Source of the DNA: Comamonas antarctica
Lineage (GTDB): Bacteria > Pseudomonadota > Gammaproteobacteria > Burkholderiales > Burkholderiaceae_C
DNA: 64,000 nucleotides
Direction of reading: 5' to 3'
NCBI RefSeq assembly: GCF_013363755.1
Contig: NZ_CP054840.1
Location: 572,001-636,000 of the forward strand
A program made the translations under genes and the position numbers. Every line of letters begins with the position of its first letter. Position 1 is the stretch's first letter. The notes under the pieces were generated by a model. That model saw only the letters and a program-made list of their open reading frames with translations, was not told the DNA's origin and ran no database searches. This document shows positions 1 through 8,721 of the stretch, one piece after another.

Positions 1-701
1 AGCTGTGCCTGGCCGACATGAACACCGTCGAGAAGGCCATCAACCGCTACAGCAAGGCCGCCAAGTCGGGCAACGACAAGGAAGCCGCCAAGCTGGTGTC
101 GCTGCTCACGCCCATCCTTGCTGCGCTCAACGAAGGCAAGCCCGCGCGCGTGGTGCCGGTGTCCAAGGAAGACGCACCGCTGCTCAAGCCCTTCTGCCTG
201 ATCACCGCCAAGCCCGCGATGTTCGTCGGCAACGTCAGCGAAGACGGCTTCGAGAACAACCCGCTGCTCGACCGCCTGAAGGAATACGCCGCGGCCCAGG
301 GCGCGCCCGTCGTGGCCATCTGCGCCAAGATGGAAGCCGAGATGGCCGAGATGAGCGATGAGGACCGCGACATGTTCCTGGCCGAGATGGGCCAGGACGA
401 ACCCGGCCTGAACCGCCTGATCCGCGCCGGCTTCCGCCTGCTGGGCCTGCAGACCTACTTCACCGCTGGCGTGAAGGAAGTCCGCGCCTGGACCGTGCCC
501 GTCGGCGCCACCGCGCCCCAGGCCGCGGGCGTGATCCACGGCGATTTCGAGCGCGGCTTCATCCGCGCGCAGACCATTGCGTTTGACGACTACATCGCGC
601 TCAAGGGCGAACAGGCTGCCAAGGATGCGGGCAAGATGCGCGCCGAAGGCAAGGACTATGTGGTCAAGGACGGCGACGTGCTGAACTTCCTGTTCCATTA
701 A
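1..701 (+). CDS. ychF: Redox-regulated ATPase YchF, C-terminal part (5' cut by window edge)
   Basis: The reading frame is open from the window edge (first full codon at position 3) and ends at the TAA at 699-701. The visible roughly 230 residues match the C-terminal half of YchF/OLA1-type Obg-family ATPases. They contain the helical segment, the [13 protein letters not shown] stretch, and a TGS-type end with [15 protein letters not shown] and [12 protein letters not shown]. The Walker A region lies outside the window. YchF is a ribosome-associated ATPase and a housekeeping gene, so it marks the chromosomal left flank of the island. No terminator is visible directly after the stop, which is unusual for this gene. 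A terminator found at 57639-57671, past the island, may originally have belonged to it. Confidence 0.93.
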   Translation, partial: LCLADMNTVEKAINRYSKAAKSGNDKEAAKLVSLLTPILAALNEGKPARVVPVSKEDAPLLKPFCLITAKPAMFVGNVSEDGFENNPLLDRLKEYAAAQGAPVVAICAKMEAEMAEMSDEDRDMFLAEMGQDEPGLNRLIRAGFRLLGLQTYFTAGVKEVRAWTVPVGATAPQAAGVIHGDFERGFIRAQTIAFDDYIALKGEQAAKDAGKMRAEGKDYVVKDGDVLNFLFH

Positions 702-738
702 CAGGTTCACCGAGCGAAAACACATTTGACTGGAAGCT

Positions 739-773
739 CCTGTATGGACACACTTGCTATGTTTACATACAGG
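739..773. repeat. Inverted repeat in front of the recombinase operon (left-end candidate)
   Basis: CCTGTATG (739-746) and CATACAGG (766-773) are perfect 8-bp inverted arms with a 19-bp spacer. They lie between the ychF stop and the first recombinase gene. The layout suits either a recombinase core site with two binding arms or an autoregulatory operator for the operon. The AGGA that ends the right arm is also the likely Shine-Dalgarno of the ATG at 781. The sequence alone does not separate these roles. Confidence 0.5.
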
Positions 774-780
774 ACTCTCC

Positions 781-2199
781 ATGCTCGAAGGGCCGTCGAT
801 CTACACCCTACCTATCTTCCGCAACACCCAAGTTGCTGAAGAGCCGGGTTCTCGACGCATTCCGGTTGACCACATGGTCAAGGGCGAACGAGTCAAGTAC
901 TGGCGAGAGCTACGCGCCTCCAAGTTGATCAAGTGGGAAACGTTCCCTAAGTTCCCTCTAGTTCTGAATGCCGATGGGTCACCGTGGGCACCCGCCTGCC
1001 TGTGGTTGGTAGATCGAGCGCGAGCGAACCCTCTCAAAGCATCTTCGCTGAACCCCCTTGCCCAGGGGTTGCGGGCCTATAAGAGGTTCCTCGATGAGGT
1101 AGGGCTTGACTGGGACGATTTCTCAGCGGTGGACAAGTATCTTCGTCCCACCTATCTCTACAAGACCCACCTTCAGGACTTGATCAACAGCGGCGCCATC
1201 AAGCGCAGCACCGCCAGCGGCCGTATGCAAACGGTGGTGAGCTTCTACCGGTTTCTGAAGGAGACCGAAAGGATGGCCTTCCGGCCCCAGAACGCCCCCT
1301 GGGTTGACTTAACCGTCGGCCTTCAGTACCGCGATACCCAAGGCTTCAAGCAGGTCAAAGTGGTCCAGTCAACTGACTTGTCAGTCAAAGTCCCAAAGCG
1401 AGACTATGCCTGGGACCGCGGAATTCATGATGGAGGGAACTTGGTTCCGCTGTCTCAGAATGAGCAAAAGGGGTTGATCCACGCGTTGAAGAAGCTCGGG
1501 AATCGCGAATATGAACTCATGCACCTAGTTGCGCTCCTGACTGGCGCCCGGATTCAGACTGTTCTCACGCTGCGTTGGGGCGACTTCGCCATGCCACCCA
1601 GCCAGGTCAACCAGTGGCCGTTTAAGCTGCGCTGCGGGCCGGGGACAGGCATCGACACCAAGAACAATGTGACCGACGTGTACCTATCGGTGCAGAGGGA
1701 CCTCTATGAATGGCTCCATACCTACGCAGTGTCCGAAAAAGCTATGGCGAGGCGCGTCAAGTCCGACCTAAAGGAGTCCCCTGAAAACTATCTGTTCCTC
1801 TCCAATCGGGGTGGCCCTCACTACGAGTCGAAGGACGATCTCAACGTCGCGCGGAACTCCGATGAACCGCTGAAACGCTCGTCCCCGACCGGCCAGAACC
1901 TCCGGAGCTTCATGACCGACTACCTCATCCCTGAGGTCCGGAAGACGATTCCGAATTTCTCCTTCAAGTTTCATGACCTCAGGGCATCCTTCGGGGTCAA
2001 CTGGGTTGATGCCGTTTTGCAGGATCAAGACACCCACCAGCGCTACAACTGGGCTCGGGACCAACTGCGTAAACTCCTGTGGCACGCGAATGCAATCACG
2101 ACCGACCGCTACCTCCAGTACCGCCAGCACATGCACCAACTCGAACAGGCCGATGCCGACTGGAACAGGCATCTGCATGAGCTGATTCGCTCCGCTTGA
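781..2199 (+). CDS. Tyrosine recombinase 1 of a GInt-like operon (GinA-like)
   Basis: This is a 472-residue tyrosine recombinase. The catalytic set is visible: R257 in TGARIQT, H398-x-x-R401 in FHDLR, H435 in LLWHAN and the nucleophile candidate Y444 in TDRYLQY. The N-terminal half holds a SAM-like core-binding segment. I chose the ATG at 781 because it follows AGGA at 771-774; a TTG at 754 would add nine residues. It is the first of four co-directional genes, with 13 bp to the next. Three large recombinases followed by a small protein is the ginABCD arrangement of GInt islands. In that published system all four genes are needed for integration and excision; the transfer of that role here is inference. 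Confidence 0.85.
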   Translation: MLEGPSIYTLPIFRNTQVAEEPGSRRIPVDHMVKGERVKYWRELRASKLIKWETFPKFPLVLNADGSPWAPACLWLVDRARANPLKASSLNPLAQGLRAYKRFLDEVGLDWDDFSAVDKYLRPTYLYKTHLQDLINSGAIKRSTASGRMQTVVSFYRFLKETERMAFRPQNAPWVDLTVGLQYRDTQGFKQVKVVQSTDLSVKVPKRDYAWDRGIHDGGNLVPLSQNEQKGLIHALKKLGNREYELMHLVALLTGARIQTVLTLRWGDFAMPPSQVNQWPFKLRCGPGTGIDTKNNVTDVYLSVQRDLYEWLHTYAVSEKAMARRVKSDLKESPENYLFLSNRGGPHYESKDDLNVARNSDEPLKRSSPTGQNLRSFMTDYLIPEVRKTIPNFSFKFHDLRASFGVNWVDAVLQDQDTHQRYNWARDQLRKLLWHANAITTDRYLQYRQHMHQLEQADADWNRHLHELIRSA

Positions 2200-2212
2200 A
2201 CGTGCGAAGGAC

Positions 2213-4072
2213 ATGGCAAGAAAGAGAAAGCAGGCAGAACATATGCGGTTGACCGACTGGGCCCAAGCGGGAAGGGCCTATTGCGCTGAGCTACCCAAGC
2301 TAGCCTTTCCCTTGGTGGGAGACGCGCCTGAGTTCTACGTCCCTCAGCGCACCATTCTGCGCATGTCGGACGGGGCGCAGATGCACACCCACTTGTGGTG
2401 TTACCTAGAGCGAAAGTTGCTGCCCGGCAAGTTCTATCAGTTCAATCCCTCCAGCCTATCTGCGCAGCGAGTTAAGGATATGTCCAGGGTTATCGAGCGC
2501 CTGTCCAAGCGATTCCGATTTGACAACGCCCGCCCTCGGACGGTAACTCAGGGACTACACTTTCTGGCCAGCATTCTGAACTGGCTAGACGAGCCTAACC
2601 ACCAGGGACGCTATGAAGCAGTCCTGAGCGACCCCGACCTGGCACTGGAGGCGCTCAAACAGCACCACAGCTACGTGCGGCAGCGAATGCAGGCAAATCG
2701 CACCGGGAATAACTTCGGCCAGGCGGCAGCGTCGAACCTCGACACCAATGCCATCAAGATGATGTCCGTGGTTCACGACCGGGAATACGGCGACGAGATT
2801 GAACCTATTCCGTTTTTCCATAGCGAAGGTGTCAAGCCTCCCAAAACTGAAAGTGTGGCCGGCTTCATGGCATGCTTGCAAGGAGTCTTCGACTCGGTGA
2901 CGGAGATCACGCTCGATGCTCAGTTGGATGCCAGAAAAGAAGCGCCGCTCGGCGCCCTGCGTTGGGATACGGGCGAGATTGCGCACTCGGTCGAGATTCC
3001 TCCTCAGACTCGCATTGAGCGACTGATGGAGCTTGGGTGTGTCGCTTACGCAGGATTGTGCTTGGGTGACTCGGGGGCCAACCTCGCTGCGATACAGTCC
3101 TACGAAGAACCGGAGGATATGCAAGAGCAACTGGCGAACCCAGAAAAGATCAACTTGCGCCACAAGGTCATCAAGTTCCGAGCCGGAGGAAAGGAGGTGC
3201 CGGTCCACCTGACTGTTACCACCTTCACACGCTTGCGGTCCTACTTGCGCCTCCGGGAAGCGCTTCGTTTGCGGCTTGGCTGCCAGGACATCAGTCCGAT
3301 GTTCATTCAAACGGTTTATGGATTGCGCGCTCGCACCGAAATGCCGCTAGGTATTACTCCTCTGGGATCGAACTTCACTGCTTTATTGCGCAGGAAGTTC
3401 CGCTTCGTAGGTATTAACTTGCCTGCGGTCACGATGCAGCAGTTGCGTGTCTATAAATCTGGCATAGTTATCAGAGAGCACAACCCCAAGGTGGCTGCCG
3501 ACATGATGGGGAATTCGGTCAGCACGGCGATCCGCAAATACAGCAAGATCACCGAGGCAGAGTCGCAGTCGGAAGTGGCCCCTTTCCTCACCTCATTGAC
3601 TTCCGTAGTCCGGAACCGGTTGGAAGCCGAGAAGCTGAAGAGTGACACTCCTCTCACCGCCATCCCTATCGGGGGCTGCGCAGACCACGGCCATCCGAGG
3701 GCTCTGACGGAGGAGCCGCTGGTGAGGCCCGATTGCAAGAAAACCGAAGGTTGCTTCTTCTGCGACAAGTACCACGTCCATGCCGACGAAGGGGACTGCA
3801 TCAAGTTGATGTCGTGCCGATCGGTGCTGGAGCGCTTAACCCCTGGCCCCGGTAGCACCGGTGCGGCCGAACGGGTCTATGCCGTTGTGATCGGTCGCAT
3901 CGGTGTCCTGCTCAATGAGATGAAACGACTCAATCCTGAAGCGCATGAACGAGCTCGGGTGGCAGTTGAACATGAAGGTAGGCTCAGCCGCTACTGGTCT
4001 AGCAAGCTCCAACAGCTGCACTTGCTTGGTCTGCTGTCGCCGCCTAACTCCCGACTCCACGATGCCGGCTAG
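2213..4072 (+). CDS. Tyrosine recombinase-like protein 2 of a GInt-like operon (GinB-like)
   Basis: This 619-residue protein sits in the GinB position. The C-terminal catalytic fold is recognisable but degenerate. The region that should hold the first arginine reads LCLGDSGANLAAI, and the HxxR box is MQQLRVYKSG, so the histidine is replaced. The final segment MMGNSVSTAIRKYSK keeps the tyrosine. After the fold there is a Cys/His-rich tail (GCFFCDKYHVHADEGDC) that could bind a metal. It may be a structural or DNA-binding partner and not an active strand-cleaving enzyme, though that is inference. It starts 13 bp after the previous stop, and its composition is less GC-rich than the chromosomal flanks. 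Confidence 0.75.
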   Translation: MARKRKQAEHMRLTDWAQAGRAYCAELPKLAFPLVGDAPEFYVPQRTILRMSDGAQMHTHLWCYLERKLLPGKFYQFNPSSLSAQRVKDMSRVIERLSKRFRFDNARPRTVTQGLHFLASILNWLDEPNHQGRYEAVLSDPDLALEALKQHHSYVRQRMQANRTGNNFGQAAASNLDTNAIKMMSVVHDREYGDEIEPIPFFHSEGVKPPKTESVAGFMACLQGVFDSVTEITLDAQLDARKEAPLGALRWDTGEIAHSVEIPPQTRIERLMELGCVAYAGLCLGDSGANLAAIQSYEEPEDMQEQLANPEKINLRHKVIKFRAGGKEVPVHLTVTTFTRLRSYLRLREALRLRLGCQDISPMFIQTVYGLRARTEMPLGITPLGSNFTALLRRKFRFVGINLPAVTMQQLRVYKSGIVIREHNPKVAADMMGNSVSTAIRKYSKITEAESQSEVAPFLTSLTSVVRNRLEAEKLKSDTPLTAIPIGGCADHGHPRALTEEPLVRPDCKKTEGCFFCDKYHVHADEGDCIKLMSCRSVLERLTPGPGSTGAAERVYAVVIGRIGVLLNEMKRLNPEAHERARVAVEHEGRLSRYWSSKLQQLHLLGLLSPPNSRLHDAG

Positions 4073-4132
4073 CTGCGTCTCGCCTCCACTGCATTTTTGC
4101 TTTTGCCGACGTTTAATCTCGAACGACCATAC

Positions 4133-6148
4133 ATGAGAAAAACAGACCTTCAGACTCAGCGCGGCACTGCTCCGAGCCTGTTGCAGGAGGGGCTGGCCTT
4201 TCTGGAAGCAGCGCCTCCGACGCATGTTCATGGTGATATTCTAGGATCGTCGACGGCTTCGGGAGTGGAGCCATACTTCGATTCTCAAACTGTCGTCACC
4301 CGGGACAGTCAGGACCAGCCTTTGAGTCGTTACCGGGATCGGGTGTGGGACCTAAGTTCGATGAATATGGACGGCATGCACACATCGTGCAACCTCTACT
4401 TTTTCGAAGCACAGGCTCTATCAGTTTCACCTGAAGCCAGCAGACCCGAATTGGCTGCGCTCATCCGCGAGCAGCAAAAGGCGCTGTTGTGGCTACATAT
4501 TGATACTGGGCGCCAAAGGGCCTCGAGAACGACCGTAACGTCGAATAACACGCTGACCAGGCTCGCCCAAGGTGCCTACCAACGCGGTGTCACGTTGTTC
4601 GATTTGTTCTGCGAACCGGAGATGCTTGGCGAAGAGTCGGCGGAGCTAAACTCCAACTATGCCCAGTCTGCTAGAGCCCTGCTCAGGACGCTTTGGCGCC
4701 ACCGCGACTTCCTCAAGATTCGGGTTGAAGTCCATCAGAAGCGATTGAGTGAGACGATCCGGCGATCCGCCCCCTCAAAGGAGACCAAGAACCAGACGCC
4801 CATCATTCCCTCACGAATCTATTGCGCAATCCTGGGCAGTCTACTGGACAGTTTGGATGTGCTTGAGCGAGATCTAGACACTCTGTTGGATGCCTATCGA
4901 CAGGAGCGTGCTGCCACTCTGTATGCGCCGGAAAACCTGAGCCCAGGAAAGCTGAGCATGCATCGCAACATCCAGCTCGAAGAAGTCCACAAGGTTATGA
5001 GGACGAAAGGATGGGGGCATGCGAGCCTCCGCGGGTTTATCGCTGGTGAACTCTCCTTCGTTCAGCTCAAGTTAATGAACCTCGTGATTGCCTTCACAGG
5101 TATGCGAATCGGAGAGGCGAGGATTCTGCCGCTGAAAGGAGTGCTTGAAGAGGTGGACTACGGAGGGGCCTTGCATTATGTGCTCAATGGCTACACGCAC
5201 AAGCTAAATGGAGGTCGCAAGAAGCCGGCCAGTTGGGTTACAAGTCGTGAGGGGTATCGGGCGATACTGCTTGCTAAGCGGATCTCGTCGACCGTCCTAG
5301 ACGTGTTGAAGAATTACATCCCCGGAACGGATGACGATGCATTTTTGTTCTGCACGCTGGACAACCCGTACAAGAAGGCGGGAGCTCCGCCAATCTACAA
5401 GAGATTGAACGATCAACTTATCCCTTCAATCTGTCCCATCGTCACGCAGGCCGACATTGATGAACTTAATGCTATGGAATTGGAGCGGAATTGGCTGCGC
5501 GAGGGGATTAAGGTCGGGAATCCCTGGCCGCTGACCTTCCATCAATACCGCCGTAGCCTGTCGGTATATGCCCATCGCTCGGGCATGGTGAGCCTGCCGG
5601 CCCTCAAAGGGCAGTTGCAACACATCACCGACGAAATGCGAGCGTATTACAGTGACGGGTTCTGCCGGGCCGTCAACCTAGTTTTCGACAAGGACCACTT
5701 CAGCCACGAATGGACTGCCGCCAAGGCAGAGTCGAGCTTTCTGGCTTACAGCATGGCATTGCTGTTCTCGGACGAGGACCTCATTGGGCAGGTTAGCGGC
5801 CGCGGGGCCGCGAGGATGGCGAAAACGGTATCCAGCCGCTCCCGGCAAGAGACACTGAAGCTCTTTCGTGACGGCAAACTGGCCTACAGGGAGACTGTTC
5901 TGGGAGGGTGTACCGCCGTGGAAGGCTGCGATCACACGCCATTGGAACCCATCCCTTGGGACTGCGTGGAGAAGGACTGTCCCAACGCAGTCGTGTTCGG
6001 CAAACGCCTTGGCATGCTCATCAAGACACAAGAGACGGTGGTCGCGACACTGGCGAAGGAAGATCAAGGCAGCGTGGAGCACCGACTGGAAGTTGACCAC
6101 CTGCGGGTACTCCTCAAAGCGCGCCAAAAATTCCTGGAGGCCGAATGA
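4133..6148 (+). CDS. Tyrosine recombinase 3 of a GInt-like operon (GinC-like)
   Basis: This 671-residue tyrosine recombinase has a complete-looking catalytic set: R325 in FTGMRIGEAR, H470-x-x-R473 in FHQYRR, H497 in QLQHITD and a Tyr pair Y505/Y506 in MRAYYSDG. The long N-terminal region is unassigned. The C-terminus carries four cysteines in a CTAVEGC ... CVEKDC pattern that resembles a small zinc knuckle. I chose the ATG at 4133; a TTG at 4097 would add twelve residues. The last four bases (ATGA) overlap the start of the next gene, which indicates translational coupling in the operon. Confidence 0.83.
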   Translation: MRKTDLQTQRGTAPSLLQEGLAFLEAAPPTHVHGDILGSSTASGVEPYFDSQTVVTRDSQDQPLSRYRDRVWDLSSMNMDGMHTSCNLYFFEAQALSVSPEASRPELAALIREQQKALLWLHIDTGRQRASRTTVTSNNTLTRLAQGAYQRGVTLFDLFCEPEMLGEESAELNSNYAQSARALLRTLWRHRDFLKIRVEVHQKRLSETIRRSAPSKETKNQTPIIPSRIYCAILGSLLDSLDVLERDLDTLLDAYRQERAATLYAPENLSPGKLSMHRNIQLEEVHKVMRTKGWGHASLRGFIAGELSFVQLKLMNLVIAFTGMRIGEARILPLKGVLEEVDYGGALHYVLNGYTHKLNGGRKKPASWVTSREGYRAILLAKRISSTVLDVLKNYIPGTDDDAFLFCTLDNPYKKAGAPPIYKRLNDQLIPSICPIVTQADIDELNAMELERNWLREGIKVGNPWPLTFHQYRRSLSVYAHRSGMVSLPALKGQLQHITDEMRAYYSDGFCRAVNLVFDKDHFSHEWTAAKAESSFLAYSMALLFSDEDLIGQVSGRGAARMAKTVSSRSRQETLKLFRDGKLAYRETVLGGCTAVEGCDHTPLEPIPWDCVEKDCPNAVVFGKRLGMLIKTQETVVATLAKEDQGSVEHRLEVDHLRVLLKARQKFLEAE

Positions 6149-6522
6149 GCGCCAGGGTACAAGTCGACAAGTACTTCGCCGCCCTGGAGCGTTTGAAGGT
6201 CCGCAAAAAGCCAATCAACAATGATGCCGTGGCTCTCGAGGCGGGATGCGGTAGGGGCAGCATCAAGAAGTCTAGGCCAGCCTACGCTGAACTAATCACG
6301 GCCATTGAGGCTGCAGCTAAGGACCAGGCCGAGGGCGAAGTCGCCTCAGACCCTGTGCCAGCCCTTCGCCAAGCCATTGGCGAAATTACGAGGAGGCTGG
6401 ACCAGTCCCTGGACCGGGAGCTGGCCCTACTCCACGAACTTTACGACCTGCGCGCGCAAGTCAAACAGTTCGAGGAGGAGAACCGACTTTTGAAATTGGG
6501 TCGGCTCGTCCAAGTGCGATGA
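6145..6522 (+). CDS. Small HTH/coiled-coil protein of a GInt-like operon (GinD-like)
   Basis: This 125-residue protein overlaps the previous stop by ATGA. The N-terminal part (KPINNDAVALEAGCGRGSIK) looks like a short helix-turn-helix. The C-terminal third (LHELYDLRAQVKQFEEEN) is a strongly charged coiled coil. The size and position match GinD of GInt elements and also TnpC of Tn554-type elements, both small partners of tyrosine recombinases. I see no catalytic motif. It is the last gene of the operon, and the 90 bp after it hold no gene before the IS3 remnant. Confidence 0.72.
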   Translation: MSARVQVDKYFAALERLKVRKKPINNDAVALEAGCGRGSIKKSRPAYAELITAIEAAAKDQAEGEVASDPVPALRQAIGEITRRLDQSLDRELALLHELYDLRAQVKQFEEENRLLKLGRLVQVR

Positions 6523-6612
6523 TTCCCATTCCCAAGCATATGAGCCGTTGCACGAAACGATGCAGCGGTTGCCTAACTTAAACCACTTTGCCTCCACGAA
6601 AGCCGTGGCGAT

Positions 6613-6978
6613 TCAGATGTCCATGGCCCAGACCTGATTGGCGCGGTCGATGGTGAGCTCGCGCAGCAGGTACGGGTAGACCTTGTGGCCGGGGTGCTTC
6701 TTGCTGGTGTTGGGCTTGCGGTAGATCGCCTGGACGCACATGCGATGCACCAGCGTGCGCACATGCCGACGCCCCGCCATGAAGCCTTCGCGGCGCAGCA
6801 TGTCACGCAGCATGCGGCTGCCGGCAAAGGGATAGTCCAGGTGCAGCTCGTCGATGCGACGCATCAGCTTGAGATCATCCTCGCTGGCCTCCTGTGCCTG
6901 GTAGTACACCGTGCCCCGGCTGATGCCCAGTAGCCGGGCCTGATGGCTCACGGGCAGGTCGTGATCGCGGTCGATCAT
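6613..6978 (-). pseudogene. IS3-family transposase OrfB, N-terminal fragment
   Basis: These 121 residues match the HTH_21 and start-of-rve region of IS3 OrfB proteins (VSHQARLLGISRGTVYYQ, YPFAGSRMLRDMLRREG). The frame stops right after NQVWAMDI, where the DDE catalytic core should begin. About two thirds of the protein, including all catalytic acids, is missing. The break lies next to the end of the recombinase operon. It overlaps the OrfA frame by ATGA, as expected for IS3 frameshifting. Confidence 0.85.
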
Positions 6979-7280
6979 CGCTTTACGCTCAGCAGTCCCG
7001 CCTTGCTGAGCGCTCCTTGCAAAAAATCGTTCTCCAAGGTCAGCAGACCGATCTTGGCGTGCAGATCCTTGAGGTCAATGACAGGCTCATCTGGCTTGCT
7101 GTCGGCACCGAACACGTCGGCGGCGCGGTCCAGTAACTGTTTGCGCCACTTGATGATCTGCGTGGGGTGCAGGTCGTGTTTTTGCGCCAGCTCGGCCAGA
7201 GTCTTGTCGCCACGTACGGCCTCCAGCGCCACTTGCGGCTTGAATGCCGGCGAGTGATTGCGGCGGGGTCTTCTGCTCAT
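6975..7280 (-). CDS. IS3-family transposase OrfA of a decayed element
   Basis: This 101-residue OrfA has an N-terminal HTH_8/transposase_8 domain (SPAFKPQVALEAVRGDKTLAELAQ) and a leucine-zipper-like C-terminus (LLTLENDFLQGALSKAGLL). It appears complete, but its partner OrfB is truncated, so the element cannot move by itself. The outer end of the element is somewhere near 7340, but I cannot fix it because the matching terminal repeat is lost. Confidence 0.82.
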   Translation of the reverse strand: MSRRPRRNHSPAFKPQVALEAVRGDKTLAELAQKHDLHPTQIIKWRKQLLDRAADVFGADSKPDEPVIDLKDLHAKIGLLTLENDFLQGALSKAGLLSVKR

Positions 7281-7377
7281 TACTTGCTCCAGTCTCGGGG
7301 GCCATTCTCAGGCCCGTTCAGGGGGAGACTGCGCTTATCGGACTGTACAGATTTTCAGGACCATCTCTGTAGTGAAC

Positions 7378-7819
7378 CTATTTCACAAATATTTTGTTGA
7401 TCAGCAATCTGTCTAAATACTGAGCACTTGTATACGCAGCATACGCTTGCCACTCATCTCCTTTTGCAGGGTCTGCAAAATCACAGACGGATTTGAGAAC
7501 AATTGCACGTGTATCAGTTTGACCAAGATAGAAAACCGCACTCAATACACCATAGGCCTCCATCTCAACCCCTATAGTTTTTCTATTCTGCGACTGAATT
7601 AGTTCCACAGTTGCGGTATCTTCCAGCACCACCGCCCCGCTAGCAACTGGACCAACACGCAATGAGAGGCTATGAGGAGGACGCTTTCCCTTAAACCCGA
7701 CATATATCTCAATCCAAATACTCACGCGAAACAGAAAGCGTACGAAAAATTGATGCGAGTCCCGGCTCCAGGGGAATCTGTGCGGGCTCACTAAGTAGCA
7801 CCACGCGACCTTTCTTCAC
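7378..7819 (-). pseudogene. Nucleoside phosphorylase-fold protein, C-terminal remnant with frameshift
   Basis: The intact stretch resembles the C-terminus of PNP/UDP phosphorylase and MTA/SAH nucleosidase-fold proteins: VGPVASGAVVLED, the substrate-binding IGVEMEAYGVLSA and the VLKSVCDFADPAKGDE segment. Upstream on the minus strand the same protein continues in another frame (KKGRVVLLSEPAQIPLEPG, then SREYLD), so a single-base slip near 7708 breaks it. The 5' end is cut exactly at the Tn21-type terminal repeat at 7820. Phosphorylase domains of this type occur in stand-alone nucleosidases and also in some antiphage effectors. Which kind this was cannot be told from the remnant. Confidence 0.7.
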
Positions 7820-7857
7820 GGGGTCGTCTCAGAAAACGGAAAATAAAGCACGCTAAG
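7820..7857. mobile_element. Tn21-family terminal inverted repeat (mer end)
   Basis: This 38-bp stretch starts with GGGGTCGTCTCAGAAAAC and ends with AAAGCACGCTAAG, the terminal repeat of Tn21-type transposons as I know it. The mer operon begins directly inside it, and the merR stop codon (minus strand, 7853-7855) lies within the repeat, as in Tn21-like mer transposons. I find no second copy in the window, and no tnpA, tnpR or merE follow merA. This is therefore a one-ended relic. Confidence 0.85.
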
Positions 7858-8287
7858 GCGTCGCCGCCCCTGCCAGGCTTGCCCCGCCCTGTAGTGACGC
7901 GATCAACGGGCAGGAAACATTCCCCTTTCGTGCATGGCAGGCGCACACGAGTTCAGACAGCACGGTTTCCATGCGCGCCAAGTCGGCCATCTTCTCGCGC
8001 ACGTCCTTGAGCTTGTGCTCGGCCACGCTGCTGGCTTCCTCGCAGTGGGTGCCATCGTCGAGCCGCAGCAGCTCGGCGATTTCATCCAGGCTGAAGCCCA
8101 ACCGCTGAGCGGATTTCACGAACCGCACCCGCGTTACATCCGCCTCCCCATAGCGGCGGATGCTGCCGTAAGGCTTGTCCGGCTCGGGCAGCAAGCCCTT
8201 GCGCTGATAGAACCGGATCGTCTCCACATTGACGCCGGCCGCCTTGGCAAAAACGCCAATGGTTAGGTTCTCCAAAGTATTTTCCAT
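7853..8287 (-). CDS. merR: Mercury-responsive regulator MerR
   Basis: This 144-residue MerR has an N-terminal winged HTH ([23 protein letters not shown]) and the three Hg(II)-binding cysteines at C82, C117 and C126, the same positions as in the classical protein. It represses and, with Hg(II), activates the divergent merTPCA promoter by untwisting a 19-bp spacer. I chose the ATG at 8287; a longer open frame upstream has no support. The stop codon falls inside the transposon terminal repeat. Confidence 0.97.
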   Translation of the reverse strand: MENTLENLTIGVFAKAAGVNVETIRFYQRKGLLPEPDKPYGSIRRYGEADVTRVRFVKSAQRLGFSLDEIAELLRLDDGTHCEEASSVAEHKLKDVREKMADLARMETVLSELVCACHARKGNVSCPLIASLQGGASLAGAATP

Positions 8288-8292
8288 ATCGC

Positions 8293-8323
8293 TTGACTCC
8301 GTACATGAGTACGGAAGTAAGGT
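8293..8323 (+). promoter_or_regulatory. merT promoter with MerR operator
   Basis: The -35 box TTGACT (8293-8298) and the -10 box TAAGGT (8318-8323) are separated by 19 bp, the over-long spacer typical of MerR-controlled promoters. The operator dyad CCGTAC-ATGA-GTACGG (8299-8314) fills the spacer. It faces the merT start at 8358, and the merR start lies 6 bp to its left. Confidence 0.95.
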
Positions 8324-8357
8324 TACGCTATCCAATCCAAATTCAAAAGGCCAACGT

Positions 8358-8708
8358 ATGTCTGAATCGCAAAACGGGCGCGGTGCGCTCTTCGCCGGCG
8401 GGCTGGCCGCCATCCTCGCTTCAACCTGCTGCCTAGGGCCGCTGGTACTGGTCGCCCTGGGCTTTAGCGGGGCCTGGATCGGCAACCTGACGGTGCTGGA
8501 GCCGTATCGGCCGATTTTCATTGGCGCGGCGCTGGTGGCGCTGTTCTTCGCCTGGAAGCGTATTTACCGGCCCGTGCAGGCATGCAAGCCAGGTGAGGTC
8601 TGCGCGATTCCGCAGGTGCGCGCCACCTACAAGCTGATTTTCTGGATCGTGGCCGTGCTGGTCCTGGTCGCGCTTGGATTTCCCTATGTCGTTCCCTTTT
8701 TCTATTAA
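8358..8708 (+). CDS. merT: Mercuric ion transporter MerT
   Basis: This 116-residue inner-membrane protein has three hydrophobic segments. The C24-C25 pair lies in the first segment (STCCLGP), and C76 and C82 lie in the cytoplasmic loop (CKPGEVC). MerT takes Hg(II) from periplasmic MerP and passes it to MerA. I chose the ATG at 8358 because the family starts there; the longer frame runs back into the operator. MerP follows after 13 bp. Confidence 0.97.
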   Translation: MSESQNGRGALFAGGLAAILASTCCLGPLVLVALGFSGAWIGNLTVLEPYRPIFIGAALVALFFAWKRIYRPVQACKPGEVCAIPQVRATYKLIFWIVAVLVLVALGFPYVVPFFY

Positions 8709-8721
8709 CCAGGAGTTCATC

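Noticed and set aside
702..760. tRNA gene or tRNA 3' end as integration target
   Set aside because: I found no tRNA-like sequence at either island end; the left junction is simply the space after ychF.
754..6522. A Tn554-type or RIT (recombinase-in-trio) element instead of a GInt
   Set aside because: Tn554 has two recombinases plus TnpC, and RIT elements have three recombinases but not this fourth small protein or a large cargo with an AT-rich end. The four-gene set fits GInt better, though the families are related.
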